Shown here piece by piece: positions 5,194 through 7,672 of a stretch of 7,672 bases of DNA (position 1 is the first letter of the stretch; each line of letters starts with the position of its first letter). The notes below the pieces were generated by a model. That model had not been told where the DNA came from and did no database searches. It saw only the letters and a program-made list of their open reading frames with translations. The DNA is taken from contig JAJZCT010000148.1 of the NCBI GenBank assembly GCA_021828925.1, positions 1-7,672 of the forward strand. The letters run 5' to 3'. The position numbers were made by a program, and so were the translations under genes. This DNA is from Planctomycetota bacterium (GTDB taxonomy: Bacteria > Planctomycetota > Phycisphaerae > WQYP01).

Positions 5194-6540
5194 ATGGAGA
5201 ATATTATTCCATCTGAAACTTCCGTCCTGATGGTGGGGTTGAACCATCGCACGGCACCGGTGCGTCTGCGGGAAGCTCTGGCGTTCTCCGATCAGGCTGC
5301 GGAAGAGGCATTGGCGGCCTTTAAGCAACGCTTCCCAGCTTCCGAAGTGGTCATTATTTCCACCTGTAACCGCGTGGAACTTTACGCCGCCCCGCACGGC
5401 AGCCCGCCGCCCACGGCCGATGAACTGGTTGAATTTCTTGCTGATAACCGGGGCGTGGGTTCCGCGGAAACGGCCGGCAGTATTTATCGCATGCAGCAGC
5501 AGGCCGTGGTGGAACACTTATTTAATGTAGTAAGTTCTCTGGATTCTCTGGTCCTGGGCGAGACGCAAATCCTCAGTCAGGTCAAACAGGCCTATCAACG
5601 GGCCGCTGCGGTTCAGGCGGTGGGACCGGTATTTCATGCGCTATTTCAGCGTTCCTTTGCCGCCGCCAAAGACGTGCATGAACAGACCGGACTGGGGGAC
5701 GGCCATGTGTCGATCGCCAGTGTGGCGGTGGATTTGCTGCGCGGCGTGTTTGATCGCTTTGATGATAAGACCGTGTTGCTCGTCGGTGCCGGGAAAATGG
5801 CGGCCCTCATGCTGCAGCACCTGATGGCAGTGCATCCGGGCCGTACGATTGTCACCAACCGCACGGCCGAGAAAAGCGCCGAAATGGCGGGGCGGTACCG
5901 CTTGGAATCCGCTGATTTTTCCCGCCTCAGTGAGCTGTTAACTACCGCGGATATTGTGTTAGCCAGCACCGGATCACCCGAACCGCTGATCACTGCCGAA
6001 ACCCTCAAACCGCTGATGAAAGCTCGGCAATACCGTCCGCTGGTGATTGTGGATATCGCTGTACCCCGCGATGTGGATTCCCACGTTGCGCGGCTGGGGA
6101 ATGTTTATCTTTATAACATTGACGACCTGGAACGCGTGGCCCAAAATAATCGGGGTCAACGGGGGGCCAAAGTAGATTTGAGCCGCGATATTATCCAACG
6201 GCATATTGCGGATTGCATGCACTACCTCGCGGCGCGGAACACCGGTCCTGTGGTCAAGGCGCTGTATCATCAGTGTCGGGAAATCAGTGATCAGGAATTG
6301 GATGCTCTCCTGGCCGCCAATCCGGAGTTTAGCGAATCACAAAAACAGGCTGTGCGTAAAATGGCCCATCGGATCGTGGGCAAAATTCTCCATGTACCGG
6401 TGACCGAATTAACCACTCAGACGGCCCATCATCGCCGAATTCGCCTCGCCGGCGCTATTCAGGAATTGTTCCATTTGCTTCCGCCGGAATCGGACGACTC
6501 TGTGCCGGAAAAACCCCCGGAGGATGAATCCGGTGGTTGA
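5194..6540 (+). CDS. hemA: Glutamyl-tRNA reductase
   Basis: This enzyme reduces glutamyl-tRNA(Glu) with NADPH to glutamate-1-semialdehyde, the committed and usually rate-setting step of the C5 pathway. The 448-residue protein has all three domains. The catalytic N-domain has GLNHRTAPV (15-23) and the nucleophile C58 in STCNRVELY; H108 and SLVLGETQILSQVKQAY (118-134) follow. The NADPH domain has VGAGKMA (197-203) and TNRTAEK, then IVDIAVPRDVD and YNIDDLERV. The helical dimerisation domain ends near 430. A short acidic, proline-rich tail (about 428-448) is extra. The start at 5194 keeps the conserved N-terminus, but the nearest purine-rich sequence, AAGGG (5173-5177), is 16 nt upstream, so initiation may depend on coupling to the preceding gene. 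No hemC follows. Confidence 0.97.
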   Translation: MENIIPSETSVLMVGLNHRTAPVRLREALAFSDQAAEEALAAFKQRFPASEVVIISTCNRVELYAAPHGSPPPTADELVEFLADNRGVGSAETAGSIYRMQQQAVVEHLFNVVSSLDSLVLGETQILSQVKQAYQRAAAVQAVGPVFHALFQRSFAAAKDVHEQTGLGDGHVSIASVAVDLLRGVFDRFDDKTVLLVGAGKMAALMLQHLMAVHPGRTIVTNRTAEKSAEMAGRYRLESADFSRLSELLTTADIVLASTGSPEPLITAETLKPLMKARQYRPLVIVDIAVPRDVDSHVARLGNVYLYNIDDLERVAQNNRGQRGAKVDLSRDIIQRHIADCMHYLAARNTGPVVKALYHQCREISDQELDALLAANPEFSESQKQAVRKMAHRIVGKILHVPVTELTTQTAHHRRIRLAGAIQELFHLLPPESDDSVPEKPPEDESGG

Positions 6541-6697
6541 TCCAGTGTCGCCCGCCAACCACCGGGTTATCACCACGGTGCTCTATGACGCGACGCTCTT
6601 CCGAGAGGCAAAAAATCACGCTGTCGCGCCCCGGCCGTTTCTCGGAAAGGCTCCTGGAAAAATCTTGGATTCGTCATCGTGTCCGCTTGGTGTATAG
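6524..6697 (+). CDS. Possible 57-residue ORF overlapping the end of hemA
   Basis: An ATG at 6524, in a different frame from hemA, opens 57 codons ending in TAG at 6695-6697. GGAGG (6519-6523) abuts this ATG but lies an ideal 9 nt before an in-frame GTG at 6533, so the GTG may be the real start (54 codons). Codon third positions are GC-rich like the neighbouring genes. The translation begins MNPVVDPVSPANHRV and contains no recognisable domain, signal peptide or membrane segment. The same bases contain strong inverted repeats, so the interval may be a structured untranslated region instead. Confidence 0.25.
   Translation: MNPVVDPVSPANHRVITTVLYDATLFREAKNHAVAPRPFLGKAPGKILDSSSCPLGV
6527..6568. 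repeat. Inverted repeat across the hemA stop codon
   Basis: CCGGTGGTTG (6530-6539) and its exact reverse complement CAACCACCGG (6556-6565) flank a 16-nt loop. One wobble and two A-T pairs (6527-6529 with 6566-6568) extend the RNA stem to 13 pairs. The hemA TGA (6538-6540) lies in the left arm. No T-run follows, so it is not a standard intrinsic terminator. It might stabilise the hemA mRNA 3' end, slow ribosomes, or hide the GTG of the possible small ORF. Confidence 0.55.
6596..6650. repeat. Second inverted repeat in the hemA-uvrD gap
   Basis: TTCCGAGA (6599-6606) is the exact reverse complement of TCTCGGAA (6640-6647). Allowing G-U pairs and one mismatch, the RNA stem runs 14 positions (6596-6609 with 6637-6650). 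CGCGAC (6589-6594) also complements GTCGCG (6623-6628), which lies inside this loop, so the two pairings cross. No T-tract follows. Function is unknown. Confidence 0.4.
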
Positions 6698-6729
6698 TAA
6701 CAGTTTTGTCCTGGCCAATGGGCTATAGG

Positions 6730-6807
6730 ATGAACGTGATTGAGATAATTGAGGTAATTGAGGTTCTTGGATGTCGGTTGATGCAAATGAAATTCTTCAA
6801 GGTTTAA
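6730..6807 (+). CDS. Possible 25-codon upstream ORF overlapping the uvrD start
   Basis: An ATG at 6730 opens a 25-codon frame that runs through the three 9-bp repeats, encoding recurring IEI/IEV units. It ends in TAA at 6805-6807, 35 nt inside uvrD in another frame. The AGG just before the ATG is too close to be a good ribosome site. It could be a leader ORF that lowers or couples uvrD translation, or only a by-product of the repeat. Confidence 0.15.
   Translation: MNVIEIIEVIEVLGCRLMQMKFFKV
6739..6765 (+). repeat. Three tandem 9-bp repeats carrying the uvrD ribosome binding site
   Basis: ATTGAGATA, ATTGAGGTA and ATTGAGGTT follow one another without gaps. The last copy supplies GAGG (6760-6763), 7 nt before the uvrD ATG at 6771, which is good Shine-Dalgarno spacing and supports that start. 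The middle copy carries another GAGG 9 nt further upstream. Copy-number change by slippage would alter the spacing of spare Shine-Dalgarno copies but not the proximal one. Confidence 0.6.
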
Positions 6808-7672
6808 CAGCGCCGCAGCGCGAGGCGGCTTCCCATATCGACGGACCGCTCCTGGTGCTGGCCGGCGCAGGCTCGGGCAAAACCCGCACGATTACCCGCC
6901 GAATTGCCTACATGGTGGCCAACGGCATTCCGCCATGGAATATTCTGGCGGTCACATTTACCAATAAAGCCGCTGGAGAAATGCGGCATCGCACAATGGA
7001 ACTGCTCCGTGCTATGCCCGCGCGACTCTCGCGCGGTGTAACGGTGGCAACGTTTCACAGCCTGTGCGCCCGGCTCCTCCGGGAGTATGCCCCGGTCGTG
7101 GGCTTGGCCGCTAATTTCAATATTATGGATACGTCCGATCAGCTTAAATTGGTCAAGCAAGCCATGGAAAAAGCCGGGCTTTCACCTGATTCCATGAAAC
7201 CGGACCGGGTGCTCAGTGCGATCAGTGATGCCAAAAGCAAGCTCAAATCCGCTGAGGCATTCAGTAAAACCGCCACCATGTTTAATGATCGCCACATCGC
7301 CCGTGCCTACATGGCGTATGAACAACTGATGAATGAAAACAAAGGCGTCGATTTCGACGATCTGCTTTTTAAAACCGCTGTTATGCTGCGCGATCATGCC
7401 GATGTGCGAACCCAATTGCAGGAAAGATTTCGCTATATCCTCATTGATGAATATCAGGATACGAACCACGCCCAGTTTGTCATTGCCCACATGCTGGCGA
7501 TGAGCCATAAAAATATCTGCGTCACCGGCGATCCGGATCAATCTATTTATGGCTGGCGGGGGGCCAATTTGTCCAACATTCTGGAATTTGAGCAATTTTT
7601 CCCCAAGGCCAAAGTTGTGCTTCTTGAGCAGAATTACCGCAGCACCAAAATCATTCTCCCAGCCGATATTCT
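6771..7672 (+). CDS. UvrD/PcrA-type superfamily 1 DNA helicase, N-terminal part
   Basis: This is a 3'-5' ATP-driven DNA helicase family used in repair and replication restart. The window holds the first 300 codons with no stop, so the gene is cut by the edge; full family members are about 650-750 residues. Helicase motifs appear in order: Q motif (LTAPQREAA, with Q16), Walker A (AGAGSGKT, 31-38), Ia (VTFTNKAAGEM, 61-71), Ib (TFHSLCARLLR, 94-104), motif II/Walker B (IDEYQDTN, 225-232), motif III (GDPDQSIYGWRGA, 253-265) and motif IV (QNYRST, 287-292). All catalytic residues seen are intact. UvrD, PcrA and Rep cannot be told apart without the C-terminal half. The start at 6771 is supported by GAGG 7 nt upstream. 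The gene has no obvious link to the hem genes. Confidence 0.95.
   Translation, partial: MSVDANEILQGLTAPQREAASHIDGPLLVLAGAGSGKTRTITRRIAYMVANGIPPWNILAVTFTNKAAGEMRHRTMELLRAMPARLSRGVTVATFHSLCARLLREYAPVVGLAANFNIMDTSDQLKLVKQAMEKAGLSPDSMKPDRVLSAISDAKSKLKSAEAFSKTATMFNDRHIARAYMAYEQLMNENKGVDFDDLLFKTAVMLRDHADVRTQLQERFRYILIDEYQDTNHAQFVIAHMLAMSHKNICVTGDPDQSIYGWRGANLSNILEFEQFFPKAKVVLLEQNYRSTKIILPADI

Noticed and set aside
5164..5517. 117-codon minus-strand open frame over the hemA start
   Set aside because: It is antisense to the highly conserved N-terminal catalytic part of hemA, and no domain is recognisable.
6693..6698. TATAGT as a -10 box for uvrD
   Set aside because: The -35 position (6670-6675, TTCGTC) matches consensus at only two positions and the TG before the box is misplaced for an extended -10, so I could not support it as a feature.
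7182..7595. 137-codon minus-strand open frame
   Set aside because: It lies entirely antisense to the helicase motifs of the uvrD/pcrA gene and has no recognisable domain of its own.
1..7672. CRISPR array, tRNA, rRNA, insertion sequence, phage or defence genes
   Set aside because: No spaced direct-repeat array, tRNA-like cloverleaf, transposase or nuclease gene was seen; gene content is housekeeping and codon use looks uniform.

Overview
The window is an ordinary-looking bacterial chromosome segment of moderately high GC. It is built around tetrapyrrole (heme/siroheme) synthesis. It shows a C5-pathway glutamyl-tRNA reductase (hemA), a zinc-type porphobilinogen synthase (hemB), a precorrin-2 dehydrogenase-like protein, a CcsA/HemX-like membrane protein, an exported RDD membrane protein, a small MazG-like pyrophosphohydrolase, and the first 300 codons of a UvrD/PcrA helicase. 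The source is a bacterium, probably Gram-negative. The mix of a hemA cluster with precorrin-2 dehydrogenase and CcsA, a large exported RDD protein and a tiny MazG protein would fit Planctomycetota or a similar lineage, but this is inference and not proven by anything in the window.

Layout. Leftward strand: hemB (293-1360) with its own TATAAT box. Beyond it is a short gene-free stretch (about 26-292) that is unexpectedly organised. It holds three 7-bp direct repeats spaced 10 bp apart, a near-consensus sigma70-type promoter (TTGACT-17-TATAAA), about 155 bp of possible transcript, and a strong intrinsic terminator. Past the terminator there is an extended -10, a Shine-Dalgarno site and an ATG that may start another leftward gene cut by the window edge. 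Rightward strand: RDD protein (1463-3241) and MazG-like protein (3273-3554). After a new promoter comes a tight three-gene run, precorrin-2 dehydrogenase (3612-4301), CcsA/HemX (4308-5174) and hemA (5194-6540). A 230-bp structured gap and uvrD/pcrA (from 6771 to the window end) follow.

How the genes work together. HemA makes the committed step toward 5-aminolevulinate, and HemB condenses two aminolevulinates to porphobilinogen. The precorrin-2 dehydrogenase diverts the later uroporphyrinogen III/precorrin-2 branch toward siroheme or another modified tetrapyrrole. The CcsA/HemX-like protein is either a heme-handling membrane protein or, as known for Bacillus HemX, a modulator of HemA level. 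hemC, hemD and the uroporphyrinogen methyltransferase are not here, so the pathway is split over several loci.

I did not find a convincing new multi-gene system. The best candidates for something undescribed are the small leftward transcription unit at about 64-290, the structured hemA-uvrD gap with a possible 57-residue ORF, and the basic insertion beside the zinc-binding loop of HemB. All promoter, terminator and RNA calls were made by eye.
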